Source: Gordius sp. MW1 (taxonomy: Eukaryota > Nematomorpha > Gordioida > Gordea > Gordiidae). From it: a DNA stretch of 64,000 nt. Below, one piece after another: positions 11,601 through 20,869 of this stretch. Positions within the stretch are counted from its first letter, which is position 1. Every line of letters begins with the position of its first letter. Location: positions 18,503,037 to 18,567,036 of the forward strand of contig OZ038532.1 in NCBI GenBank assembly GCA_964036665.1. Direction: 5' to 3'. The position numbers were made by a program, and so were the translations under genes. The notes under the pieces were generated by a model. The model was given only the letters and a program-made list of their open reading frames with translations, was not told the origin of the DNA and searched no databases.

Positions 11601-14600
11601 TTAATAGAGCTGAATAATTCTTAAAAAGGCATCAACACTTAGCATATTGAACCTTGTGGCCTTTGAAATTCTAGGTTCGTTTTTCGGTGGTAATTATGCA
11701 CAAAAATTAATAATGAATGAGTGAAAAGTGAACTATAGCCCCGGCTGCGATAGCCCCCGCGTGGTCATTCCACTCTAAGTTGTGCTTTAATATTATTAAA
11801 CTCATCAAAGGTATAAATTTACACATAAATATAATAAAAGAGTAAATACTTATTTATTTCATATATGTTTAAAGTTAGTAAAACAAGTAATTTTTGAATA
11901 ATTGGCAAAATTCGAAAATTTAAAAAAGGACGTTTTAGCCCCGAAAAATCGTATTTTTTGCATAATTTTTTTGTAGCATAAGTTAACACAAATATTTTTG
12001 TGCTCAAAATGTGCGATAATAAAGTACATTTAAGATTAAAATTTGAGGTCAAAATAAGCATAAATGGCAAAATTAATTGAGAGGACGTGTATAGCCCCTG
12101 TAAAGGAATAGCCCAGGTGTAATATTGGAGTCAGCGAACGTTGTAAAATAGCGAAGTCAAATGTCAATCAAGCGTCATAGATTATTTTCATTAAAATTGT
12201 TGAAATAGTTCTTATTGGCGGATAAAAACGTCAATCATCAATAATATTATGTTATTTAACATTACAATTTTAATCATATTACATATCATAAATAAATTAA
12301 GAACTTTGCCCTCCCCCGTATTATTTACCCTCTTTCTCACCAGGAAGGAGGGGGGGCCCCCCCCTTATTTTTTACCCTCTTTCTCACCAGGGGGGAGGGG
12401 GGTGATTTGCCCCCCCCCCCTTATTTTTTACCCTCTTTCTCAACAGGGGGAGGGGAGGGGGGGGGGGGGGGGGTGATTTGCCCCCCCCCCCCCTTATTTT
12501 TTACCCTCTTTTTTACCAGGGGGCAGGGGGGTGATTTGCCCCCCCCCTTATTTTTTACCCTCTTTCTCACCAGGGGAGAGGGGGGTGATTTGCCCCCCCC
12601 CCTTATTTTTTACCCTCTTTCTCACCAGGGGGGAGGGGGGTTATTTGCCCCCCCCCCTTAATTTTTACCCTCTTTCTTACCAGGGGGCAGGGGGGGTGAT
12701 TTGCCCCCCCCCCTTATTTTTTACCCTCTTTCTCACCAAAAGGGGGGGGGGGGGGGGTTTGCACCCCCCCCCCCCTTATTTTTTACCCTCTTTCTCACCA
12801 AAAGGGGGGGAGGGGGGGGGGGGGGTTTGCACCCCCCCCCCCCTTATTTTTTATTCTCTTTCTCACCAGAGGGGAGATGGGGCCCCCCCCCTTATTTTTT
12901 ATTCTCTTTCTATCCACAGGGGAGATGGGGGGGGGGGGGGTGTTTTGCCCCCCCCCCCTATTTTTTACCCTCTTTCTCACCATAGGGGGGTTGCCCCCCC
13001 CCTTTTATTTTTCACCTTCTTTCTCACCAGGGGGGAGGGGGGTGATTTGCCCCCCGCCTCAATTTTTACCCTCTTTCTCACCACAGGGGAGATGGGGGGG
13101 GGGGGGGGGGGGTGTTTTGCCCCCCCCCCACTTTTTTATCCTAATTAATACCAGATGGGAGGGGGGGGGTCTTTTGCACTCCTTATTTTTTATCCCTCTT
13201 TTTCACTGGTGCCCCCCCCCCCCTGGTAAGAAAAAGGGTAAAAAATAAGGGGGGGGGGCAAATCACCCCCCTCCCCTCTGGTGAGAAAGGGGATAAAAAA
13301 TGGAGGGGGGGGGGGCAAAACAGCCCCCCCCCCCTCATCTCCCTCCTGGTGAGAAAGAGGGTAAAAAATAAGGTGGGGGGCAAATCACCCCCCTCCCCTC
13401 TGGTGAGAAAAAGAGAAAAAAAATTTGGGGGGAGCAAATCCCCCCCCCTGGTAAGAAAGAGGGTAAAAAATAATGGGGGGGAGCAAATCCCGCCCTCCCC
13501 CCCCCCCCCTGGTAAGAAAGAGGGTAAAAAATAAGGGGGGGGGGCAAATCACCCCCCCCCCCCCCCTCTTCCCTGGTGAGAAAGGTAAAAAATAGGGGGG
13601 GGCAAATCACCCCCCTCCCCCCTGGTGAGAAAGAGGGTAAAAAATAAGGGGGGGGGCAAATCACCCCCCTGCCCCCTGGTGAGAAAGATGGTAAAAAATA
13701 AGGGGGGGGGGCAAATCACCCTTCCCCCCCCCTCTCCCCCCTGGTGAGAAAGAGGGTAAAAAATAGGGGGGGGCAAATCACCCCCCCCCCCCCTCCCCCC
13801 CGGTGAGAAAGAGGGTAAAAAATAAGGGGGGAGGCAAATCACCCCTCCCCCCCCCCCCTCCCCCCTGGTGAGAAAGACAATAAAAAATAAAAGGGGGGGG
13901 GGGCAAATCACCCCCCCCCCCCCCCTCCCCCCTGGTGAGAAAGAGGGTAAAAAATAGGGGGGGGGGCAAATCACCCCTCCCCCCTCCCCTCCCCCCTTGT
14001 GAGAAAGACAATAAAAAATAAGGGAGGGGGGGCAAATCACCCCCCCCCCCCTCCCCCCTGGTGAGAAAGGGGGTAAAAAATAAGGGGGGGGGGGGCAAAT
14101 CACCCCCCCCCCCCTCCCCCCTGGTGAAAAAGAGGGTAAAAAATAAGGGGGGGGGCAAAACACCCCCCCCCCCTCCCCCTGGTGAGAAAGAGGGTGAAAA
14201 ATAAGGGGGGGGGGGCAAAACACCCCCCTCCCCCCTGGTGAGAAAGAGGGTAAAAAATAAGGGGAGGGCAAAACACCCCCCCCCCCCTGGTGAGAAAGAG
14301 GGTGAAAAATAAGGGGGGAGGCAAAACACTCCCCCCCCTGGTGAGAAAGAGGGTGAAAAATAAGGGTGGGCAAAACACCCCCCTCGAGGGGGGGGGGCAA
14401 AACACCCCCCTCCCCCCTGGTGAGAAAGAGGGTAAAAAATAAGGGGGGGGGCAAAACACACCCCCCCCCCCCTCCCCCTGGTGAGAAAGAGGGTGAAAAA
14501 TAAGGGGGGCAAAACACCCCCCCCCCCCCTGGTGAGAAAGAGGGTGAAAAATAAGGGGAGGGCAAAACACCCCCCCCCCCTGGTGAGAAAGAGGGTGAAA

Positions 14601-17600
14601 AATAAGGCCCCCCTGGTGAAAAAGAGGGTAAAAAATAATATAAAATAATATAATTCTATTTAACTTTTAATATAATTCTATTTAACTTTTATTTAATACA
14701 ACACAATTAACATATATATATCAATTTAAATGTATTAGTTAATATTTATCTCTAATTCAAATATGGGATAATTGACGTTCAAATTTAAAAACGCTATGGT
14801 ATAACAATGGGATCGTCAAAAGTAACAATGCATTTTCCAAATCCCCACCCAATCCCCTGTTAGTAAAAAATGACGAGATAAACGTCAAAACTCATTATTT
14901 CGTGTTTTTAACCAATAGCAATTCGTATTTGACGTTCGCTATTTTACAACCTTCGACATTTCTGTACGCTACACCGGTCTCCCCTACTTAAGTTTTATTT
15001 TGTTCATGCCTTTTAGCCAGATTGGAAGATCGCGGATCCTATATGCACATTTATGTTTTCGGTGCTAGTCCTTGCAACTACAATACCCATTCTCAAGGAT
15101 ATTTTGCTCATCATTATGGAAGGTACCTTTTCGATACCTTTTTCTAAACGATTTTTACCACTCAATTTGCGTTTTAACTGTTATAGCTATTGCTCTTTTT
15201 GGAAACCTGAAGGAATGTTGTGGTCCAATTATTACATATTTTTGACTTTTTGTCGTTATATTTGTGTAGTGTTGTAAAGACAGCGGTACCAAAACCAAAG
15301 GTCGACCAAACAAAACCCTGCCGTGTTTTTACACCACTATATTTGTGTAATTTTTACGAGGGCTACCAAAAATTTTTAATTTTGATCATGAAGGACCTGC
15401 ACCCTTCCATGTTGTTACCGATGCAATTGAGCCTGGTAAAATTGTTATTCTGTGAGTTTTGTCTTCTCCACCTTAACGATTTACCAGGTTTTATTCCAGT
15501 GGTCTTGAATTTATACAATAATGAAAAGACCGTTACAGATTTAAAAGTTAAAATATTTTCGGACTTCAACTAACAAGTGTACGACAATACATGGGCGTAG
15601 CCAAGGGGGGGGGGGCAGGGAGGGGCGGCTACCCCCCTCTAAATGCAATTTTTTTTGAAATTTATTAAAATTATCATTTTGCCCCTCCCTAAATCGTTAT
15701 TGCCCCCCTCTAATTAGTACCTCTAGACTTAGTCGACATTTGAAAAAGAGACTAGAAGCGACCGTGTCTTGGTAGAAGCAAAGGTGGACCAAACAAAATC
15801 TAGCCAATTTTACAACACTAGTTTTAGGGGTGAAATGATTACATATTATTATGAAATGGGCAATCATAAATAATATTTATTTTAAAATGTTAATTAAACC
15901 TATGTGATTTATTGAAATTTCATTAGTTATACATTAATTAAACAACTTAACCAAAAGGACTTGTTCATTGTTTTGTAGCTTTAAAAACCTTGTTTACCTA
16001 TGAGACGTTTAATATTCGTCAATTTCCTTGACTTTTCATTGATTAGGAAGGTTGATGAATTAATTCTCTCGCAAAAATAAATTATTGTTATTATATAGAC
16101 ATACTTCAACATACTCCGGAATCGTATTTAAACCTTATTTCAACAATATATCAAAACAAATATTATTTACGCTATAATTATGGTGGATTTTAGAGTTTTA
16201 TCCTTTACCACCATAAACGTGAACTCAATCTAATTTGGCCTTATACCTATCTCGATTACTATGTGACTAAAAAATTAACTATGGCATACTGATGAGATCC
16301 AATAAGAGCGAAAACGTTATATGTTTGTTTTTTTCGAGTCACATATTAAAAGAGATAGCTGGATAATTTAAGCAAACTAGTCTCTAATTTAAATTGTGTC
16401 CTAGATGGCATGTTAATTAGAGTTATTCTTATCATTTGATTCACACGGTTACCACCCGTCGTAAATCGGGCCCTCTTTACTAAACCCGAACCGGAATCGT
16501 ATTTAAAATCTTTATTTCAACTACATATCAAACCGTTACATATACTATTCACTTATATCTATGTAGCTATGCCATCCGACATCAAATTTGCCGATTTTAA
16601 AGGGGCTTTAACCTCGATCCCCGGAGTAACTGGGGTACACGACATACGGGTATGGTGCCTTACGATGGAAAAAAAGGTGGCCACCTTTCACCTATGCATA
16701 TGTAAGGGTTATGCACGCGAACCACCGCAAAATATCATTTTTTGGAAGTTTTATCAGGGTTGGAAGTAGTGTTGTAAAAACGGGCTGGGTTTTGTTTGTT
16801 TAGTCGACTTTTGGTTTTGGTCGACTAAAAAGACACAGAGACCAAAGGTTTTTTGGTTAATTTTTTTTAGTCTCATAAACAGATCAAAGATTTCTTGGTC
16901 AAACCTATGGTCCGTTTATGTTTAGTCGGCTACTAAAGCCAAAGGTCGACCATACAAAACCTAGTCGTTATTACAACACTAGGTTACAATTAATCTTCAA
17001 GTGTTGGATTTTTTAGTCAAGAAGGTAGATGCATAAAATTCTCCGTTCAAAACTTTTATTATTTAAATTGATTTGGAATTAAACCTCAACTTTAATATAA
17101 CAAAAATTAAGGAAAAAGGGCTTTAATTTTGCTCATTTTAATTTTACGGCTTTTTATGGACGTAGCTAGGGGGAGGCAAGGAGGGGCGGTGCCCCCCTCT
17201 AAATTTAAAAAGTCTTTGGAATTATTAAAATTATGGCTAAAATTTCAAAAAATTATCATTTTGCCCCCCCCCCCCCAATTATTATTGCCCCCCCCCCTTC
17301 AATTTCAATGCTGGCTACGCCCATGAGCTTCTACTTTTTTTGGTTGAAAATATTATTTTTTGTTTTGTTTATGATCAATCATCAATTCCAGTGTTTTACA
17401 ATTAAGAACATTAGAATTTTTTGTTCCTAGGCTCTTTTAGGATTTGCTGCTTATAACTTTAGTGAGTTCTCTTATTCTCATTTTTGCATAGCTCCTCGGG
17501 TACCCTATCGTGACGTAATTAAATGCGCTAATCACGTGGTTAGAGAGAGATTCGGCATTTGTCACGTGACCATCCAGGTGGAGCAAGGCGAAGAAGAGTC

Positions 17601-17619
17601 CAGTTCGCCGGTTAGCTGA
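2606..17619 (+). CDS. SLC30A: Zinc transporter, cation diffusion facilitator family (SLC30A/ZnT2-3-8-like), 5' partial, seven exons
   Basis: This is a proton-coupled zinc exporter expected to load zinc into vesicles or out of the cytosol. Exons: 2606-2752, 2852-3005, 9277-9533, 9973-10082, 15017-15122, 16567-16701 and 17492-17619 (stop TGA). All junctions are GT-AG and all phases fit, giving about 345 codons. The N-terminus and most of TM1 lie upstream of the window. The transport-site pairs are visible: HLLTD in TM2 (exon 1) and HVLGD in TM5 (exon 4). Exon 2 holds TM3-TM4 and exon 5 holds TM6. Exons 6-7 form the cytosolic ferredoxin-like domain with VTIQVE near the end. Exon 3 encodes an unusually long His/Asp/Pro-rich cytosolic loop between TM4 and TM5. 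Introns are 99, 6271, 439, 4934, 1444 and 790 bp; the two largest are filled by mobile DNA. Family assignment is firm; the exact paralogue is not. Confidence 0.95.
4500..4850 (+). pseudogene. RTE-type LINE, decayed 3' end of reverse transcriptase ORF
   Basis: Broken-frame translation gives fragments typical of the C-terminal tail of RTE-like non-LTR retrotransposons. They include an MRxLRW-like segment, [12 protein letters not shown] and a [11 protein letters not shown]-like basic stretch, followed by an A-rich AAGAAGAAGA tail near 4840. Stops and frameshifts make it non-functional. It lies inside the putative Helitron. Confidence 0.65.
5008..5110 (+). repeat. Direct repeat copy 1 (GGCCTTCGGCC block)
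   Basis: CTCGGGCCTTCGGCC is followed by a GGGGA-rich purine tract, GGGGGGACGACTCATCT and then GCAATTTATGGGC. The same order recurs at 5669-5790. GGGCCTTCGGCC can itself form a small hairpin. Confidence 0.7.
5423..5495 (+). repeat. tRNA-like sequence, probable SINE head
   Basis: A box A-like TAGTTCAGTGG and a box B-like AGTTCGATTCC are correctly ordered about 40 bases apart, with a CTTAGGT anticodon-loop-like heptamer between them. The acceptor stem ends (GGTCTC and GTCCC) do not pair well. I therefore call a degenerate tRNA-derived SINE head rather than a working tRNA gene. Confidence 0.5.
5669..5790 (+). repeat. Direct repeat copy 2 (GGCCTTCGGCC block)
   Basis: This is the second copy of the block at 5008-5110, with a longer AAGGGAAGAGGGG-type purine tract and the same GACGACTCATCT and TTGCTATGCAATTTATGGGC pieces. 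The intervening DNA contains the tRNA-like head. Confidence 0.7.
6090..7075 (+). repeat. Tandem array of CCAATGG-hairpin repeats
   Basis: About eight units of roughly 105-130 bp. Each contains TTTGGCCAATGGTCATTT followed by CCATTGGTCAGCAGCCAG, then a gacGGCCAAAAAGTC block and an A-rich run. CCAATGG and CCATTGG form a perfect 7-bp stem over a 9-base T-rich loop. Units end in A-runs. Two units end in a CTCCGGGATT box-B-like sequence read from the minus strand. Related arrays occur near 61,620. Confidence 0.8.
7200..8200. repeat. Composite repeats: GAGGGAGATA blocks, GACGGACG microsatellite, GCGAGCCCATAAATTGC motif
   Basis: CACAGCGAGGGAGATA followed by GGGGTGGGGCACCTCTT appears three times (near 7220, 7280 and 7937). 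GAGCCCATAAATTGCATAGC appears near 7424, 8039 and 8138. A GACGGACG-type microsatellite runs 7388-7422. An inverted copy of the sequence at 5590-5660 lies near 7795-7880. These look like fragments of one repeat family. No coding potential is seen. Confidence 0.6.
9277..9533 (+). CDS. SLC30A: ZnT exon 3: extended histidine-rich loop
   Basis: This exon is preceded by acceptor TTTATAG and followed by donor CAG|GTTCGT. It starts in the conserved MGLTLH segment after TM4, then runs through about 75 residues rich in His, Pro, Asp and Gly (for example [11 protein letters not shown] and GHAHH). The equivalent loop in vertebrate ZnT2/3/8 is short. The exon is markedly GC-richer than its surroundings. 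The loop is expected to face the cytosol and bind or sense zinc. That role comes from family knowledge and has not been tested here. Confidence 0.85.
12309..13200 (+). repeat. G/C-run minisatellite, sense arm
   Basis: About 16 units of 45-70 bp, each containing TTATTTTTTACCCTCTTTCTC, ACCAGG, a G-run, TGATTTGC and a C-run. The variable homopolymer lengths open several long but meaningless frames. This arm faces its own reverse complement, which starts at about 13,208. Confidence 0.9.
13208..14637 (-). repeat. G/C-run minisatellite, inverted arm
   Basis: About 25 units of the same repeat in reverse complement (CTGGTGAGAAAGAGGGTAAA, AAATAAGG, G-run, CAAATCACC, C-run). With the sense arm it makes an imperfect palindrome about 2.3 kb long. 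The proline/phenylalanine-rich frames on this strand arise from the repeat and are not called as genes. Confidence 0.9.
15267..15339. mobile_element. hAT-type MITE with perfect 8-bp target duplication
   Basis: This 73-bp copy starts TAGTGTTGTAAAG and ends TTTTTACACCACTA. It is flanked on both sides by the exact octamer TATTTGTG (15259-15266 and 15340-15347). An 8-bp duplication is diagnostic of hAT-superfamily insertion. Confidence 0.85.
15590..15718. mobile_element. CGTAGCC-family MITE, 3' truncated
   Basis: It starts CATGGGCGTAGCCAAGG and a G-run, has the TTATTAAAATTATCATTTTG core and GCCCCTCCCTAAATC, and stops after CCCCTCTAATTAG. The expected GGCTACGCCCATG end is missing. Confidence 0.75.
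15721..15830. mobile_element. hAT-type MITE, 3' half
   Basis: It contains ACTTAGTCGAC and ends ACCAAACAAAATCTAGCC, ATTTTACAACACTA. The left terminus is absent, and the fragment directly abuts the truncated MITE at 15590. Confidence 0.6.
16767..16981. mobile_element. hAT-type MITE, full-length
   Basis: Termini are TAGTGTTGTAAAAACGGGCT and TAGTCGTTATTACAACACTA, with the internal AGTCGAC blocks. Flanking octamers are not clearly duplicated. It lies 65 bp downstream of the ZnT exon 6 donor. Confidence 0.8.
17156..17325. mobile_element. CGTAGCC-family MITE
   Basis: It has a left end GGACGTAGCTAGGGGG, the family core (TTATTAAAATTATGGC then ATTATCATTTTG) and a right end CTGGCTACGCCCATG. It lies inside the last ZnT intron. 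Confidence 0.8.
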
Positions 17620-18874
17620 TCACGTGATCGACCAACCCCGCAAAAACAATAGCAACATTCTTGTATTATAAGTATCGTGTAGCCAAAGATAAAAACACAA
17701 TTTTAACACCAAACTTTTAACCACACACACTTATTTTCGTTTTAAATATTAACGCTTATTAAACCTCGGGACCAAAGAAAAAAGCTCAACCATGTTACAT
17801 ATAACCTACTACACTACTCATTTATTGTTGCTCCTTTGTAATATAAATACGCGACTCTGTATATATTTAGATGGCAATTAATGTAGTTGGCGACCTCTAA
17901 TATTTTTTCTACACCAATTAAAAAAATAGCAAAATAGAAATAAAGTTTTAATTAAAACATGTCATACTCTTAAACTACCCTTCATAATTGTACGGGAAGG
18001 ATTCTTAAATATAACGGGAAAAATTATACCTCGTTTAAAAGCATTGTTATGTTCTGACATGGGGGAAAAACTTATATGTTTGGACCTAGGATAACTCTGT
18101 TATGATCGGGACTGTTGTTGTAAGGGAGTGATCCTTTTGTGCTTCGGGGCACGAAGGGATTTGTGGGGATTGAGTATAATATGGTCAACTCGATGAAAAA
18201 CTATAATTTGTTTTAAACCTTTATTACTGAATTTTAAGACGACAATATTAGATTTTTGTATATGTAAAGGGGGATGATTTTAAGTAGCGTAAGGTAAGAT
18301 TTTTGGAGTGCTTAGAAGTTTTCGTTAAGGGATTCATTCGTAAAGGTTGTAGTGAAGTGGTGAAGGGTAAAGTAAAAAATGAATGTAGAAGTCGAAATAG
18401 TAAAAAGTATAGCAATGATGTAAAATGATTTTTTTAGCCACCGGGACATCTTTGTTGTCTTTAACTATATTGAATTATGCTAACAATTTTCTGTGTGTTA
18501 ACCCATTACCAATGCTTGTAATTAAAACAATCCCTCTAATAATAATTATTTCCATTTATTAACGATCGCCTTAAAAAGAACGGCCATAAAAATCTTTGCA
18601 ATTCTATTCAACTTGTGTGGCCTAACCATCACAGCAATAGCACTTTTTAGAACGATCTATTTTAAACCCTAATCGATCCTGTACGTTAATACCTTTCTAG
18701 ATCTATTACAAAAAAATCGGCAGATTTTACTAACTTTTTGCTTAAACAAAATATTGACATCCCTATTGAGAAATACAATTTTAAATCCCTGGCCGATAGC
18801 CAGTCGCTTTTCGAGGATGAAACCTCTGATGCCTTCCTAATTTATATTTATATAAATATTATTCGTTTTTATGG
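17620..18874. other. ZnT 3' flank and intergenic DNA
   Basis: An AATAAA at about 17939-17944, 320 bp past the stop codon, is a candidate polyadenylation signal for the zinc transporter. The remainder is AT-rich and I see no gene, RNA or recognisable repeat in it. Confidence 0.5.
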
Positions 18875-19990
18875 GGCTACGTAATTAGTATAAGCTTTGT
18901 CTTTGAACAAGAGCTCAGGGGTTTAAATCCCGCTTTCGGCTCATTTTTCAAAAGATGCAAAATATATCACATCATCAACACTGCTATCAGATCTGGATAA
19001 CTAAGCGTCACCCCTTGTCCAAATATCTAAAGAAGCTGACCACCTTGGTGTTTTTTTTTTGGGGCATAGTAGGTATAGACTTTGTCTTTGAACAAGAGCT
19101 CGCGGGTTTAAATCCCGCTTTCAGCACTTTCCTTCAAAAAGATGTAAAGTATATCACACCTTCAACACGGCTGTCAGGCCTGGATAGCCAAGCGTCACCC
19201 CTTGTCCAAATATCTAAAGAAGCTGACCACCTTGGTGTTTTTTATGGGGGCATATTAGGTATAGACTTTGTCTTTGAACAAGAGCTCGCGGGTTTAAATC
19301 CCGCTTTCAGCACTTTCCTTCAAAAAGATGTAAAGTATATCACACCTTCAACACGGCTGTCAGGCCTGGATAGCCAAGCGTCACCCCTTGTCCAAATATC
19401 TAAAGAAGCTGACCACCTTGGTGTTTTTTATGGGGGCATATTAGGTATAGACTTTGTCTTTGAACAAAAGCTCGCGGGTTTAAATCCCGTTTTCATCACT
19501 TTCCTTCAAAAAGATGTAAAGTATATCACACCTTCAACACGGCTGTCAGGCCTGGATAGCCAAGCGTCACCCCTTGTCCAAATATCTAAAGAAGCTGACC
19601 ACCTTGGTGTTTTTTATGGGGGCATATTAGGTATAGACTTTGTCTTTGAACAAGAGCTCGCGGGTTTAAATCCCGCTTTCAGCACTTTCCTTCAAAAAGA
19701 TGTAAAGTATATCACACCTTCAACACGGCTGTCAGGCCTGGATAGCCAAGCGTCACCCCTTGTCCAAATATCTAAAGAAGCTGACCACCTTGGTGTTTTT
19801 TATGGGGGCATATTAGGTATAGACTTTGTCTTTGAACAAGAGCTCGCGGGTTTAAATCCCGCTTTCAGCACTTTCCTTCAAAAAGATGTAAAGTATATCA
19901 CACCTTCAACACGGCTGTCAGGCATGGATTGCCGAGCGTCACCCCTCATCCAAATATCTAAAGAAGCTGACCACCTTAGTGTGACTAACA
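18875..19990 (+). repeat. 186-bp satellite, six tandem copies with tRNA-like T-arm
   Basis: Units start at about 18890, 19075, 19261, 19447, 19633 and 19819. The inner units are nearly identical and the outer two are more diverged. The 186-bp period is a multiple of three, which keeps a 62-codon frame open through the array. Each unit holds GCGGGTTTAAATCCCGC, a 5-bp stem over a 7-base loop shaped like a tRNA T-arm with a box B-like GGTTTAAATCC. It also holds CTTTGAA, which resembles a Gln(TTG) anticodon loop. The rest of the cloverleaf does not fold convincingly. I treat the long frame as repeat-borne, not as a protein gene. Confidence 0.8.
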
Positions 19991-20029
19991 GCTATTGTTG
20001 GATGTAATTTTATATACTAACACTACCTA

Positions 20030-20860
20030 CGACGGTCGCAATTCCGTGCGCAAAAAGTGAAGGGTTGGCGTAAGGTCGAAAACCGGCTGAATCAACTCCA
20101 AAATCATGGTTGTTTTAAACAAAACTCTATAACAGAAAGCTAGGGGGTCCTCTACAGACGACGCGCTGCATCTCCCGCCCGTGCAATATGAAATATACAC
20201 GAGGGTTATTGCCTGACTCACAACGAAGGCGGGTAAGGAAAGTAGTAGTGTAAAGAACGCAAATAACGTGCTGGAATGTTGACACGTTAACAGGAAAGAG
20301 CATCGATGTCGCACAGATGCCAAAAAGTAGAAAGGTACACATCGTCTGCCTACAAGAGATGAGGTAGAACGGAACCAAAGCTCGGGAATTAGGAGAAGGA
20401 TACAAACTATTCTACAGCGGGTCACCAAATCGTAAAAACGAGGTATTTATCTTACTAAGCGAATAGTTCAAAGATAAGGTGATCGAAGTTAAGCGTTGTT
20501 CAGACAGGTTAATGTGGGTGAAGGTTGCTGATCAAGGGAGCTTCTAACCGTTACGTGCGTGCTCCCCAAATTGGGTGTGTGGAATTAGAAAAACCTTTTT
20601 CGATTCATTGGAATAGGAAATACAAGGAAATGAGGGGAAGAAAGGTAAATTATTGGGGCGGTATTTTAACGCTCACTTAGGGAAAGATCGCCTCGAGCAT
20701 GCGAAATCATGAAGGCTATGGGCATGGTCTGAAGAGCAAAGAAGGGGAAAGACTTGTCCAAATATCCCAAGCATACGACATGGCGACCGTTAACACCTAT
20801 TAACAAAAGACTTATAGAAGTGGGAACATATTTCAATAAAGGTTATAATTATTCGTAGGG
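20030..20860 (+). pseudogene. RTE-type LINE, decayed endonuclease region
   Basis: Three-frame reading gives, in order, a WNVxTLTGKS-like start near 20270, IVCLQEMR, ELGEGYKLFYSG, KDKVIEVKRCSDRLMWV and FNAHLGKD. These match the apurinic-like endonuclease region of RTE-clade non-LTR retrotransposons (NVGTxTGKS, CxQExRW, GYKLFYSG, NAHxG). Stops interrupt it, for example right after QEMR, and the reverse transcriptase part is missing. It directly follows the 186-bp satellite. The open frames on the opposite strand here are shadows. Confidence 0.75.
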
Positions 20861-20869
20861 TGCAGGGAG

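Larger units (their letters stand above)
10523..14987. mobile_element. 4.5-kb unit bounded by 14-bp terminal inverted repeats in ZnT intron 4
   Basis: GTAGGGGAGACCGG at 10523-10536 is matched by its reverse complement CCGGTCTCCCCTAC at 14974-14987, and TA can be read at both edges. A second inverted pair centred on TTGTAAAATAGCGAA lies at about 12133-12166 and 14925-14958. No transposase frame is visible. The left 1.6 kb is AT-rich with repeated GGGGCTA / TAGCCCC words, and the right part is the G/C minisatellite. It could be one non-autonomous DNA transposon or nested elements. Confidence 0.45.

Noticed and set aside
13549-14565. A 338-codon open frame on the minus strand, plus several others on both strands in 12.2-14.6 kb
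   Set aside because: They are produced by the G/C-run minisatellite and consist only of repeated Pro/Gly/Phe/Ser words. Homopolymer length changes shift frames freely, and the region is inside a ZnT intron.
18955-20007. A 350-codon open frame made of 62-residue repeats as a repeat protein gene
   Set aside because: The DNA is a 186-bp satellite with a tRNA-like arm. The period is divisible by three, so the frame stays open by arithmetic. There is no signal peptide, promoter or conserved start.
20027-20428. Minus-strand open frames opposite the RTE remnant
   Set aside because: The + strand carries recognisable RTE endonuclease motifs. The minus frames are shadows with no family resemblance.
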